Shown in pieces: positions 1 through 6,333 of a stretch of 9,056 nucleotides of DNA; position 1 is the stretch's first letter, and every line of letters begins with the position of its first letter. Both the position numbers and the translations under genes were made by a program. The stretch is from an uncultured Caulobacteraceae bacterium (GTDB taxonomy: Bacteria; Pseudomonadota; Alphaproteobacteria; Caulobacterales; Caulobacteraceae): NCBI GenBank assembly GCA_937952995.1, contig CALFYB010000019.1, forward strand, positions 1-9,056. Reading direction: 5' to 3'. The notes beneath the pieces were generated by a model. That model worked only from the letters and a program-made list of their open reading frames with translations, searched no databases and was not told the DNA's origin.

Positions 1-1171
1 CCACCTTGGACTTGGGATTGATCGCATGGATCATCTGGCCATTATTGGCCGCCTCACCGAACAGTTTGGGATCCCACGGAAGGATAAGCGAGGGAACTAG
101 GCCGATGGCCTCGCCAAATTCTGACGGGGGGATTTCAGGACGTCCGGTGACGCCAACCTGATTGAGGACAAGACGCGGTGCCGGGTCGTTCGGCCGAGCC
201 TGACGGATAAGGTCGACCAGAGCCTTAGTGTTGCGAAGGGCGGCCAGATCCGGTGTGGATACGATCACCACATCATCGGCCGCCATGATCATCTGCCTGA
301 CCCAAGGCGACCATAGATGCGGCAGGTCCCAAACCACGAAGGGTGCGCGGCGGCGTATCTTGCCCGCGACCTCCATATAGGCCTCTGGCGGATAGTCGAA
401 GTCACGCTCGAGGCTGGCGGGGGATGAAAACAGGCTGAGCCGCTCGGTAATTTGGACCAAGAACCGGTCGAGAAGGACGTCATCGACCCGGTCCGGCTGG
501 CTTAAGGCATCAACAATCCCTTGGGTCGGATCCTGGTTGAAATCCAAACCTGATGTACCGAAGGCGAGGTCTAGGTCGACCAGAACCGTGCTGGCCATGA
601 CCGATTCCGACAGGGCATAGGCGACATTGTGCGCAAGTATCGAGGAGCCCACTCCACCCTTGGCCCCGACAAAGGCCACCATCCTGCCGATGAACGGCGC
701 TTCTGGGTCGGCGAATAGGTTGGCGATCGCCTCAATGACCTGACCGATCTTGAGCGGAGCGACCAGATAGTCCGAAATGCCTCGCCTGATCAGTTCTCGG
801 TAGAGGCCAATATCGTTGGCCAGTCCGATGACCAGCACCTTGGTGTCCGGATCACAGACTTCTGCCAAGCGCTCGAGTTGGTCTAGAAGGGCCCGCGCAG
901 CCTGGGTCCATTCGACGATGATCAGTTGCGGTGTCGTTTCGCTTCGATAGAGGTCGGTCGCGGCGCTGAGCCCGCCGGGCAGGATGCGTGACTGAACCTT
1001 GGCCATGCGGCGGTCGGACAGGATGCGCAGCGCAAAGGCGGCCATGTCTGATGTTTCGTGAAAAACATGGATCGCGATATGGGGCACGTCCGCCCGCCCG
1101 CCGACTTCGATTGGGGTCTCGGCCCGCTCCAAATCGAGCAAGGATGCTGCGGTGTCGGTCTTGAGTTCCAT
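1..1171 (-). CDS. cpaE: CpaE/TadZ-like Flp pilus localisation ATPase (partial, 3' end outside window)
   Basis: I translated this frame by hand from the ATG at 1171; it stays open for 390 codons and leaves the window. Residues ~30-155 look like a degenerate receiver-like domain, as in TadZ/CpaE. A MinD/ParA-type ATPase domain starts near 163: the P-loop reads AKGGVGSS (170-177) and is followed by a VDLDLAFG strand (198-205), both CpaE hallmarks. The signature lysine (K171) is present, but the usual second lysine before the Ser/Thr is replaced by Ser. Known family role: a cytoplasmic protein that marks the pole where the Tad secretion machine assembles. The start lies 2 bases after the cpaD stop, with only a weak GGA upstream, so translation is probably coupled to cpaD. 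Family members are usually about 400-520 aa, so only the C-terminus is missing. CpaF (the motor ATPase) would be expected next, to the left. Confidence 0.93.
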   Translation of the reverse strand, partial: MELKTDTAASLLDLERAETPIEVGGRADVPHIAIHVFHETSDMAAFALRILSDRRMAKVQSRILPGGLSAATDLYRSETTPQLIIVEWTQAARALLDQLERLAEVCDPDTKVLVIGLANDIGLYRELIRRGISDYLVAPLKIGQVIEAIANLFADPEAPFIGRMVAFVGAKGGVGSSILAHNVAYALSESVMASTVLVDLDLAFGTSGLDFNQDPTQGIVDALSQPDRVDDVLLDRFLVQITERLSLFSSPASLERDFDYPPEAYMEVAGKIRRRAPFVVWDLPHLWSPWVRQMIMAADDVVIVSTPDLAALRNTKALVDLIRQARPNDPAPRLVLNQVGVTGRPEIPPSEFGEAIGLVPSLILPWDPKLFGEAANNGQMIHAINPKSKV

Positions 1172-1173
1172 TC

Positions 1174-1860
1174 CTATGGAACCACTTTGGAAATGGCCCC
1201 AGAGGCCTGCGCGTCCTTAGCGGAAGATGTCACCGCGCCTTTGCGATAGAGGTCCAGCTCGAACAGTCGGCGAGCCGCATCTGTAGGATCCTGAGTCCGA
1301 GGGTTTAGCAGATCATGAGGATTGACCAGCTGCGCGGCCATATTGGCGTTCAGCGCACAGCCAAAATTGTCAGGCGGCTCATTGGACGCGGAAATGGAAA
1401 GGTTGCCCACAAGGGCCGCGCAATCGACGCGCCGCACCGTTGCATGCTCATAGCTAATCCGAACCGGAGCATCGACAGCGCCGCCGCCATCATAGCCGAT
1501 CAGCCGCATCTGATGACGTCCAAGACCTGCGATCTCAAGGGCCGAGAGGGCTCCGGCGCTGGTCTCATAGGCCCCGGGCACACCTGTGGAGGCGGCTTCG
1601 ACGGTCATCAGCCCGCCGCCATTATCGCGCCACTGGGCAACGAAGGCTGCAATGGCTTGCTGCTGCCGCTCCGAGAGGCCTGTTTCGTGCGGGGCGAGGA
1701 GGAGGGTCTGGGGATGGCTATCGAGCTGGGGTGAAAATCGGTCCGACAGGGACGGCGACGCCGACAGGGTTTGGTCACCGCCCGGCACCGCGCAGGCGCT
1801 TAGGCTTAGGCTGACAATTACCGACATGACGAAGGGTAGGGCCTTGAGGGTCATGGTCAT
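1174..1860 (-). CDS. cpaD: CpaD family pilus assembly lipoprotein
   Basis: 228 aa from ATG 1860. The N-terminus has a short hydrophobic segment ending in the lipobox L20-S21-A22-C23, so it is an SPII lipoprotein; Ala at +2 suggests outer-membrane sorting. The C-terminal part carries the CpaD family signature around NFGCALNANMAA and VNPHDLLNPR, and has a second cysteine in VDCAAL. Known family role: an outer-membrane lipoprotein accompanying the CpaC secretin of the Flp pilus. I chose ATG 1860 because GGAG (overlapping the cpaC TAG stop) sits 4 bases upstream and the signal peptide then starts cleanly. The longer reading from 1899 overlaps cpaC by 32 bases and adds a non-signal-like leader. 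ATG 1854 is a second possible start. It lies between cpaC (7-base gap) and cpaE (2-base gap). Confidence 0.92.
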   Translation of the reverse strand: MTMTLKALPFVMSVIVSLSLSACAVPGGDQTLSASPSLSDRFSPQLDSHPQTLLLAPHETGLSERQQQAIAAFVAQWRDNGGGLMTVEAASTGVPGAYETSAGALSALEIAGLGRHQMRLIGYDGGGAVDAPVRISYEHATVRRVDCAALVGNLSISASNEPPDNFGCALNANMAAQLVNPHDLLNPRTQDPTDAARRLFELDLYRKGAVTSSAKDAQASGAISKVVP

Positions 1861-1867
1861 CAGGCTC

Positions 1868-3355
1868 CTAATCCACCACATAGCCAAAGGGGCCGACAAA
1901 GGTTTGGCCTTCGGTGGGCCCGCCCTTGGCCCCCGGCCCGGCCCGCGCGCGCTGGACCCGGTTCATGCGGCCCAACAGATAGGCCTCTGCGTCATTGGCG
2001 ATCCGGATTCCCGCATCGGGGGTTTGCAGCTGATCAGGATGGGCGGCATCGACAATGTAGGGCGTGACGATCACCACCAACTCTGTCTGGCCGCTGAGGA
2101 AGTCGCGCGAGCGAAACAGCGGACCAAGCACGGGCATGTTGGACATGCCGGGGATCGAATCGATGGCCTGTCGGGTCTTTTCTTTCAGCAGGCCCGCGAT
2201 CATCAAAGAGCCGCCCGACGGCAGTTCGATGGAGGATTCAACGCGATTGACCGTTAGGGCATTGATGGTCAGCCCGGCCGTGCCCGGTCCCGAACTTAAG
2301 GTGAAGGCCCCCTCGTTGCTGAGCTCGGACACTTCGGTTGACAGTTTGAGGGCGATGCGGCCGCCAGACAGAACCATCGGCGTGAAGCCAAGGCCAACGC
2401 CGTAGGGCTTAAACTCCACCGAGACCTTGCCGCTGCTGTCTTGCCCCGTCGGGACCGGATATTCGCCCCCGGCGAGGAACTTGGCCGATTCTCCGGAGAC
2501 GGCGGTCAAGGTCGGCTCGGCCAAGGTGCGGATCAGACCGGCGCGTTCAAAGGCTTGAAGCTTACTTTGCGCCTTGTTCCAGCCGGACTTTCCAGAGGGG
2601 TTGCTGCCCGTGACACTGTTGAAATCATAGCCACCGGTCATGCCGCCTTGCAACGCGCCGCTTACGCCCCAGCTGGCGGCCTTGGCGAGCATATATTGCG
2701 GTTGGCCAGCCTGATTGATTACGGCACTGAGATTGACGCCGAGTTGCTTGATGATGCTGCGCTGCATCTCGACGATGCGCACCTTGAGCATCACCTGATC
2801 CTTGCCGGCGATGGTCATCAGGTTGACCACCTGCTCGGGCTTGCCGACGAACTTTTGCGCGATCTGGAGGACCTGCCCCGCCTCGGCCAGACTAGCGACG
2901 GTGCCAGACAGGACGATATTGTCGTTCAGCCCCTCGACCTTCACCCTGGCCCCCGGCAGGAGGCGTGCAAGGGTTTGGGTAAGGGCTGCAGTGTCCCGGT
3001 CGACCCGAATGTCGAGGGTCAGCAGACGGCGACCCGCCGCGTCTGTGATCACCACATCGCTCTGGCCGCTCTTTAGGCCCAAGACAAAGAGGCGGCGAGG
3101 GGTGCGCAGGACCGCATCGACGGCGGCGGGATTGCTAATCAGCAGGTCCCGCGCCTCTTGGGAGAGCTCGATCATCGCAGAGCGACCTTGAGGCAGGGTC
3201 AGGCTCTTGGCGCGGGTTGTCGCCAAATCGACCTGCACGAGACCGGGCTGCGCGGCGGCTGTTTGGGCCAGCGTCGGCCCTGCCAATCCTATCATGAGGA
3301 GGCTTAAGGCCGCAGTCCAACCCTTGGCGTTTAGCCGCTTGGTCCTAGCCATCAT
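1868..3355 (-). CDS. cpaC: CpaC/RcpA outer-membrane secretin of the Flp pilus
   Basis: 495 aa. A Sec signal peptide (1-30, likely cut after TLA) is followed by the pilus/secretin N-terminal domain (~40-120, with the SNPAAVDAV core), a BON-like segment (~137-180, NIVLSGTV) and the secretin domain (~188-436). Recognisable secretin blocks are VMLKVRIVEMQRS at 188, LAEPTLTAVSGESAKFLAGG at 278, IPGMSNMPVLGPLF at 401 and ELVVIVTPYIV at 425. Known role: forms the ring-shaped outer-membrane channel through which the Flp pilus passes. Length fits the family (about 450-550 aa). The start ATG overlaps the cpaB stop in an ATGA arrangement; a second ATG follows immediately at 3352, and a GGTGA sequence a few bases upstream can serve as ribosome site. 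The tail after ~450 is low-complexity and probably periplasmic or disordered. Confidence 0.95.
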   Translation of the reverse strand: MMARTKRLNAKGWTAALSLLMIGLAGPTLAQTAAAQPGLVQVDLATTRAKSLTLPQGRSAMIELSQEARDLLISNPAAVDAVLRTPRRLFVLGLKSGQSDVVITDAAGRRLLTLDIRVDRDTAALTQTLARLLPGARVKVEGLNDNIVLSGTVASLAEAGQVLQIAQKFVGKPEQVVNLMTIAGKDQVMLKVRIVEMQRSIIKQLGVNLSAVINQAGQPQYMLAKAASWGVSGALQGGMTGGYDFNSVTGSNPSGKSGWNKAQSKLQAFERAGLIRTLAEPTLTAVSGESAKFLAGGEYPVPTGQDSSGKVSVEFKPYGVGLGFTPMVLSGGRIALKLSTEVSELSNEGAFTLSSGPGTAGLTINALTVNRVESSIELPSGGSLMIAGLLKEKTRQAIDSIPGMSNMPVLGPLFRSRDFLSGQTELVVIVTPYIVDAAHPDQLQTPDAGIRIANDAEAYLLGRMNRVQRARAGPGAKGGPTEGQTFVGPFGYVVD

Positions 3356-4254
3356 CGGATCACCGTCACGTCGGTGGCGACACCGCTTCGGATGATGTGC
3401 ACCACCTGAACCGAAGCGCTTTTGACGCTTGGGCTTGGGGAGGGGCTGGGCTGTTCGCGATTGACCCGCGCCACGCGGCCGGAGTCCTCGATGGCCTCAG
3501 CATAGGGGCGCAGCACAAGGACGAGGCTGCCTTGCGCCTTGGCCTGCACCAGATATTCCACATCATCCTTGGCGACCTGCAAGGTCGCTGAGGCTCCAAC
3601 CGCGGACTTGGCGTCCTTGGCCACAGTGGTGTTCTGGTCGATGGCTAAGACCTTGAGGTTCTTGAACAGGGTGCCTGAGGCTATGGCCGATTTCAGCCCG
3701 CCGGAGGGGCCAAGCACCTCAATCTGGCGATTAAGGACCACATCGACATGGTCGCCCGGCAAGATGAAGCCGCCCGCGCCGCTCTCGACCGTTACGGGAA
3801 CGGAGACGGCGCGTGTCCCGGGATGAAGGACGATGGACATATAGCCGCCCTCGCCCTTTTGCAGCAGCTTGGCGGCGGCTATGGGTTCTTTGGCGAGGAT
3901 CGGGTCCTTGACGACTTGGCCATAGAAGCGGGCCATCTCACCGGCCGAGGTCGCGGCCGAGGTCGCGGCCTTGGAGGCGGGTGCGGGGCGCGAGATAAAG
4001 GCACCATTGACCCCATCCGCAGGCCAGTCCTGCCAGGCCAGATCGCCCGCAGCCAGGGTCTTGCCTGTCGCCAGATCTTGCGCGGCGACCAGAACCTGAA
4101 CCAGCGGTTTGGGCGAAGGGGCCGATCGGATCGATAGGGTGCTCCCGCCCGCCACGGCCGTTTTGGCTCCAACGAAGGGCCGCAAAATGAGGGCGAGCAG
4201 GATCGCCGACAGAGCGGCCGCCCCGAGGATCACGAGATTTCGGACAGATCGCAT
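3352..4254 (-). CDS. cpaB: CpaB/RcpC periplasmic pilus assembly protein (SAF domain)
   Basis: 300 aa. An N-terminal membrane anchor (~6-28) is followed by a SAF-type domain (~52-135, starting VLVAAQDLATGKTLAAGDL) and the RcpC/CpaB domain (~138-250, with YMSIVLHPGTRAVSVPV and LPGDHVDVVL). Known family role: an inner-membrane-anchored periplasmic subunit that works with the CpaC secretin. The C-terminal region has a Pro-Ser run (PSPSPSPS, 269-276), and the SAF domain is interrupted by a small AATS repeat (96-103) encoded by a 12-bp tandem duplication. The ATG at 4254 is preceded by GAGG about 15 bases away, so the ribosome site is weak. A 101-base gap separates it from cpaA, and the stop overlaps the cpaC start. 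Confidence 0.94.
   Translation of the reverse strand: MRSVRNLVILGAAALSAILLALILRPFVGAKTAVAGGSTLSIRSAPSPKPLVQVLVAAQDLATGKTLAAGDLAWQDWPADGVNGAFISRPAPASKAATSAATSAGEMARFYGQVVKDPILAKEPIAAAKLLQKGEGGYMSIVLHPGTRAVSVPVTVESGAGGFILPGDHVDVVLNRQIEVLGPSGGLKSAIASGTLFKNLKVLAIDQNTTVAKDAKSAVGASATLQVAKDDVEYLVQAKAQGSLVLVLRPYAEAIEDSGRVARVNREQPSPSPSPSVKSASVQVVHIIRSGVATDVTVIR
3945..3968. repeat. 12-bp perfect tandem duplication inside cpaB
   Basis: CCGAGGTCGCGG occurs twice in a row. It is a multiple of three, so it adds four residues (AATS) without breaking the frame of cpaB. It lies in a loop of the SAF domain and could vary in copy number between strains. Confidence 0.85.
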
Positions 4255-4355
4255 GGTTAGGTCTCGGCCCTCAAAAGACGGTAAGAAATTAAGACCCTAG
4301 ATTGTTAAGATTAACACGCTGCTAAAGATAGATTAAGGGGTGCGCCGCCTTTAGA
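4255..4355 (-). promoter_or_regulatory. cpaA-cpaB intergenic gap with GTTAA-GA-TTAAC palindrome
   Basis: This 101-base gap is much longer than the other gaps in the operon and more AT-rich than the genes. It contains a palindrome, GTTAA (4304-4308) and TTAAC (4311-4315) around a 2-base centre. TTAAC is the half-site of the CtrA box of Caulobacter relatives, but the full TTAA-N7-TTAA spacing is absent. I see no clear -35/-10 pair and no strong terminator. A separate start site for cpaB-E is possible but inferred only. Confidence 0.3.
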
Positions 4356-4865
4356 TCAGCCGATCACTGGATTTTGAAGGGGCATTAGAAGGGCGCTTTG
4401 CGGGAACGTGATTAGCGCTGCGGCGGCTATCGCCACGCCATAGGGCACATCGGCACCAGGGGTTAGCAATCGCGCCACCCATGTCGGCGCGCGTTGGACG
4501 AAGGGGACAAGGAGCGGATTGCGCAGGGCCATAAGGCCAAGGGCAAGGCCACCGCCGATCAGGGCCGTGGTCAGCAAAAACATCATCAGGGCCGCTGGAC
4601 CTAACCAGAGCGCGCAAGCAGCCAAGAGCTTTGCATCACCGCCGCCGATCCAGCGCAGGGCGAACATACCGATGCCAACACAAAGCACCACCAAGGCGAT
4701 AAGGACCGCGAGGCCGATCTGGCCAAGGCTCAACCCCAACAGGATTGCAACAGGACCAAAGGAAACGGCCAGTGTGGCTGAAATCCAGTTGGGAATTATA
4801 TAGCTGGTTGCGTCCTTAATGCCTGCCCAAGTGACCAAGGCGACGAATGTAATCAGTAAAGACAA
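4356..4865 (-). CDS. cpaA: CpaA/TadV prepilin peptidase (A24 aspartic protease)
   Basis: 169 aa, made almost entirely of membrane segments. It has both catalytic aspartates of type IV prepilin peptidases: D18 in the KDATSYIIPNW block and D77 in the GGGDAKL block. It lacks the N-terminal methylase domain of PilD, as is normal for the short TadV/CpaA class. Role: cleaves the leader from the Flp pilin and the TadE-type pseudopilins at the inner membrane. The start shown is TTG 4865; no ATG is available at the N-terminus, and an in-frame stop lies 7 codons upstream, so this start or the CTG at codon 4 is forced. The upstream ribosome site is poor (GAGTG about 10 bases away). It lies downstream of pilA beyond a strong hairpin. 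Confidence 0.92.
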   Translation of the reverse strand: MSLLITFVALVTWAGIKDATSYIIPNWISATLAVSFGPVAILLGLSLGQIGLAVLIALVVLCVGIGMFALRWIGGGDAKLLAACALWLGPAALMMFLLTTALIGGGLALGLMALRNPLLVPFVQRAPTWVARLLTPGADVPYGVAIAAAALITFPQSALLMPLQNPVIG

Positions 4866-4908
4866 ATTTCTATCGCACTCAATTTAAAGAATACTCTAAA
4901 GCGGGGCG

Positions 4909-4938
4909 GGCCATCAAGATTGTCACATCTTGATGGCC
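4909..4938 (-). terminator. Perfect 12-bp stem-loop between pilA and cpaA
   Basis: GGCCATCAAGAT (4909-4920) and ATCTTGATGGCC (4927-4938) pair perfectly around a 6-base loop. It sits about 55 bases after the pilA stop in the direction of transcription. No clear U-run follows on the minus strand, so it is more likely a partial terminator or mRNA 3'-end stabiliser than a strong intrinsic terminator. This would allow abundant pilin message with some read-through into cpaA. Confidence 0.75.
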
Positions 4939-4992
4939 GTCTCACGTAATTAAATGACAATCACGTGCCAAAGATATTATTCAATTCCCTTA

Positions 4993-5166
4993 TCAGCGGG
5001 CTGCATTCATCTCGGTGTCAACTTCCTGGAATTTTGATTTCATTGTACCGCCAATGGCACCTACCGCTCCGATGATAACGACGGCGATCAGAGCCACGAT
5101 CAGGCCATATTCAATGGCGGTCGCGCCGGACTCATCGTTCAGAAATTGGGTTACGAACTTGGACAT
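4993..5166 (-). CDS. pilA: Flp-type major pilin
   Basis: 57 aa. The short leader MSKFVTQFLNDESG ends at G14, the expected prepilin peptidase cut site, followed by ATAIEYGLIV with the invariant Glu at +5 (E19) and Tyr at +6, then one hydrophobic helix (to about residue 40) and a short polar tail. This is the standard Flp pilin architecture; the mature protein would be about 43 aa. I chose ATG 5166 because GGAGG lies 5 bases upstream. The longer reading from 5226 adds 20 residues unlike any pilin leader and would place the ribosome site inside the gene. It is the first gene of the minus-strand pilus operon. Confidence 0.95.
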   Translation of the reverse strand: MSKFVTQFLNDESGATAIEYGLIVALIAVVIIGAVGAIGGTMKSKFQEVDTEMNAAR

Positions 5167-5170
5167 CTTA

Positions 5171-5175
5171 TCCTC
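5171..5175 (-). promoter_or_regulatory. pilA: pilA ribosome binding site
   Basis: GGAGG on the minus strand, 5 bases before ATG 5166. It is the strongest Shine-Dalgarno sequence in the operon, fits high pilin expression, and decides the start codon. Confidence 0.85.
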
Positions 5176-5252
5176 CAGACTGTGTTCGCCGCACGGGATG
5201 CCCGCGGCATGACGTTCAAGGCTCAACGCTGTTGATCCTGATGGCCAGATTT

Positions 5253-5280
5253 AAGTTATCGATGATTGCCAATCTGTAAA
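5253..5280 (-). promoter_or_regulatory. Candidate pilA promoter
   Basis: On the minus strand TTTACA (5275-5280) and TAACTT (5253-5258) are 16 bases apart, giving a fair -35 and a poor -10. The leader would be about 80 bases. The weak -10 would fit an activator-dependent promoter, but this is a guess from spacing only. Confidence 0.3.
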
Positions 5281-5288
5281 CACCCCTC

Positions 5289-5309
5289 AAGGTTACTTAT
5301 TAGTACCTT
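5289..5309. promoter_or_regulatory. Imperfect inverted repeat upstream of pilA
   Basis: AAGGT(T)AC at 5289-5296 mirrors GTACCTT at 5303-5309 around TTATTA, a 7-bp repeat with one bulged T. It sits just upstream of the candidate -35, where an activator operator would be expected. No regulator can be named from the sequence. Confidence 0.35.
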
Positions 5310-5684
5310 TTCGAAGGGTTATGGCCGGGTCAAGGTGTTGGCGGAGCGTGTTAAGGTTTCGGTTCTGGGTGTGGCTCCCGACGATGAAACTTTTTACGCT
5401 TGCAATATCGTGTTTAAATTGAATAATATTTGAAATAAATTTTCGACATTATAGAATAATTTTCATATTATATTTGTTACAATGCCCCAATTAAAATAAT
5501 AATATTGTATTTTTTTAGAACTCATTCGTTTTATTATTTAACACAAAAATTTATTTGTACATAACATCGAATAAATGCGCGAGAAATTTTAATTTGTTGT
5601 AATTTCGCTGTTTGATAATTCGTGCAATCAGGTAAGCAATATCTTAAATTACGAAAAAATATTATAAATAGAATCCTTCCTGAT

Positions 5685-5715
5685 TTGACACCCATTGAAT
5701 TGGGTTCATTGTAAT
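5685..5715 (+). promoter_or_regulatory. Candidate promoter for the plus-strand pilus operon
   Basis: A perfect TTGACA (5685-5690) is followed by TGTAAT (5710-5715) at 19 bases. The -35 is consensus, but the spacing is longer than ideal. It would leave a leader of about 155 bases before ATG 5879. Confidence 0.3.
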
Positions 5716-5878
5716 AGGATTGAGAAAATTAACGGTAATTATTGTTATCATTCAGATTAATGAAATTTCTGTGCAATCAAATATTTGTGAATACAAGATT
5801 TCGGACCCGATTTTCGGATTTTGTTCATGAGTTCTGCCCTTTCTCATTACTTTGGACGGCGCATCTGGGAGGGCGATC

Positions 5879-6319
5879 ATGCGGCTTGCGACCATAATGT
5901 TGATCTTGGCTGCGGGACTTGCCGGTACGGTCCACGTGCGGCCCTGCGCTGCGGCTGATAATGAACCGATCCTGGCCGTAGGCATCAATAGGGTGGTCAA
6001 TATCCGCCTATGGGGCCCGGCATCGACCGTGGTGGTGGGCAATCCTGCCATCGCGGATGTCAATCTGGTCAATGGCCGGAGCCTGCTCATAACCGGGCAC
6101 GCCGTCGGCCAGACCAGCATTCTGGTCCTCGATAGCGGCGGGCGAGAAACCTTTCATCAAACCATTGTGGTTGGCGCGGGCACTACCGGTCAGGTGTCCA
6201 TTCAAAGGGGCGCGGAGGCAATGGACTATAGCTGCTCGCCCCGATGTGAGCGGCTTGTTGCTGCGGGTGGCTCGGCGGGTGCCGCATCGCCTCCCGCATC
6301 GTCAGCCCCTGCGCCATAA
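5879..6319 (+). CDS. Secreted stand-alone pilus/secretin N-terminal domain protein
   Basis: 146 aa. A signal peptide (1-26, likely cut after CAAA) is followed by one domain (~31-100) of the kind found at the N-terminus of CpaC-type secretins. The block VVVGNPAIADVNLVNGRSLL and the GQTSILVLDSGGR segment line up with CpaC residues ~70-110 of this same locus (SNPAAVDAV, GQSDVVITDAAGRR). A short tail carries a Cys pair (C119, C123, in SCSPRC) and an Ala/Pro/Ser-rich end. It lacks the secretin channel domain, so it cannot form a pore alone. Likely role, inferred: a periplasmic partner of the CpaC ring. ATG 5879 was chosen over TTG 5852 because GGGAGGG lies just upstream of it and the signal peptide then begins correctly. 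It is first in an operon with two TadE-like genes (14-base gap to the next). Confidence 0.85.
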   Translation: MRLATIMLILAAGLAGTVHVRPCAAADNEPILAVGINRVVNIRLWGPASTVVVGNPAIADVNLVNGRSLLITGHAVGQTSILVLDSGGRETFHQTIVVGAGTTGQVSIQRGAEAMDYSCSPRCERLVAAGGSAGAASPPASSAPAP

Positions 6320-6333
6320 GGGTAAAGGCTGAA

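Larger units (their letters stand above)
5167..5878. other. Divergent 712-bp intergenic region with AT-rich island
   Basis: This region separates the two divergent pilus operons. The ends near the genes have normal composition. From about 5390 to 5850 the DNA is roughly 25% GC (hand count 104 of 420 for 5401-5820) against GC-rich genes on either side. No frame in it gives a protein-like ORF with a ribosome site, and I see no tRNA, insertion sequence or repeat array. It probably works as a long regulatory region, but an untranslated RNA or a relic of transferred DNA cannot be excluded. Confidence 0.7.

Noticed and set aside
1174..1899. Longer cpaD reading starting at 1899
   Set aside because: It overlaps cpaC by 32 bases and puts a non-signal leader before a clear lipoprotein signal; GGAG points to ATG 1860.
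1315..2257. Plus-strand open frames over cpaD and cpaC (also 2441-3076, 3748-4137)
   Set aside because: They are antisense to well-supported genes, have no family motifs and arise from GC-rich codon bias.
4993..5226. Longer pilA reading starting at 5226
   Set aside because: The strong GGAGG at 5171-5175 and the usual pilin leader length select ATG 5166.
5494..5539. Inverted repeat AAATAATAA / TTATTATTT in the AT-rich island
   Set aside because: Nine A/T-only pairs with a 28-base loop are expected by chance at this composition.
5391..5850. A hidden mobile element or toxin-antitoxin gene in the AT-rich island
   Set aside because: No terminal inverted repeats, transposase motif or ORF with a ribosome site could be found.
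5221..5851. CtrA boxes (TTAA-N7-TTAA) expected for a Caulobacter-like pilA
   Set aside because: Every TTAA in the region was checked for a partner at 7 bases and none was found.
5752..6120. Minus-strand frame of 122 codons over the secreted N-domain gene
   Set aside because: No ribosome site or recognisable domain; it is antisense to a gene with signal peptide, domain match and good ribosome site.
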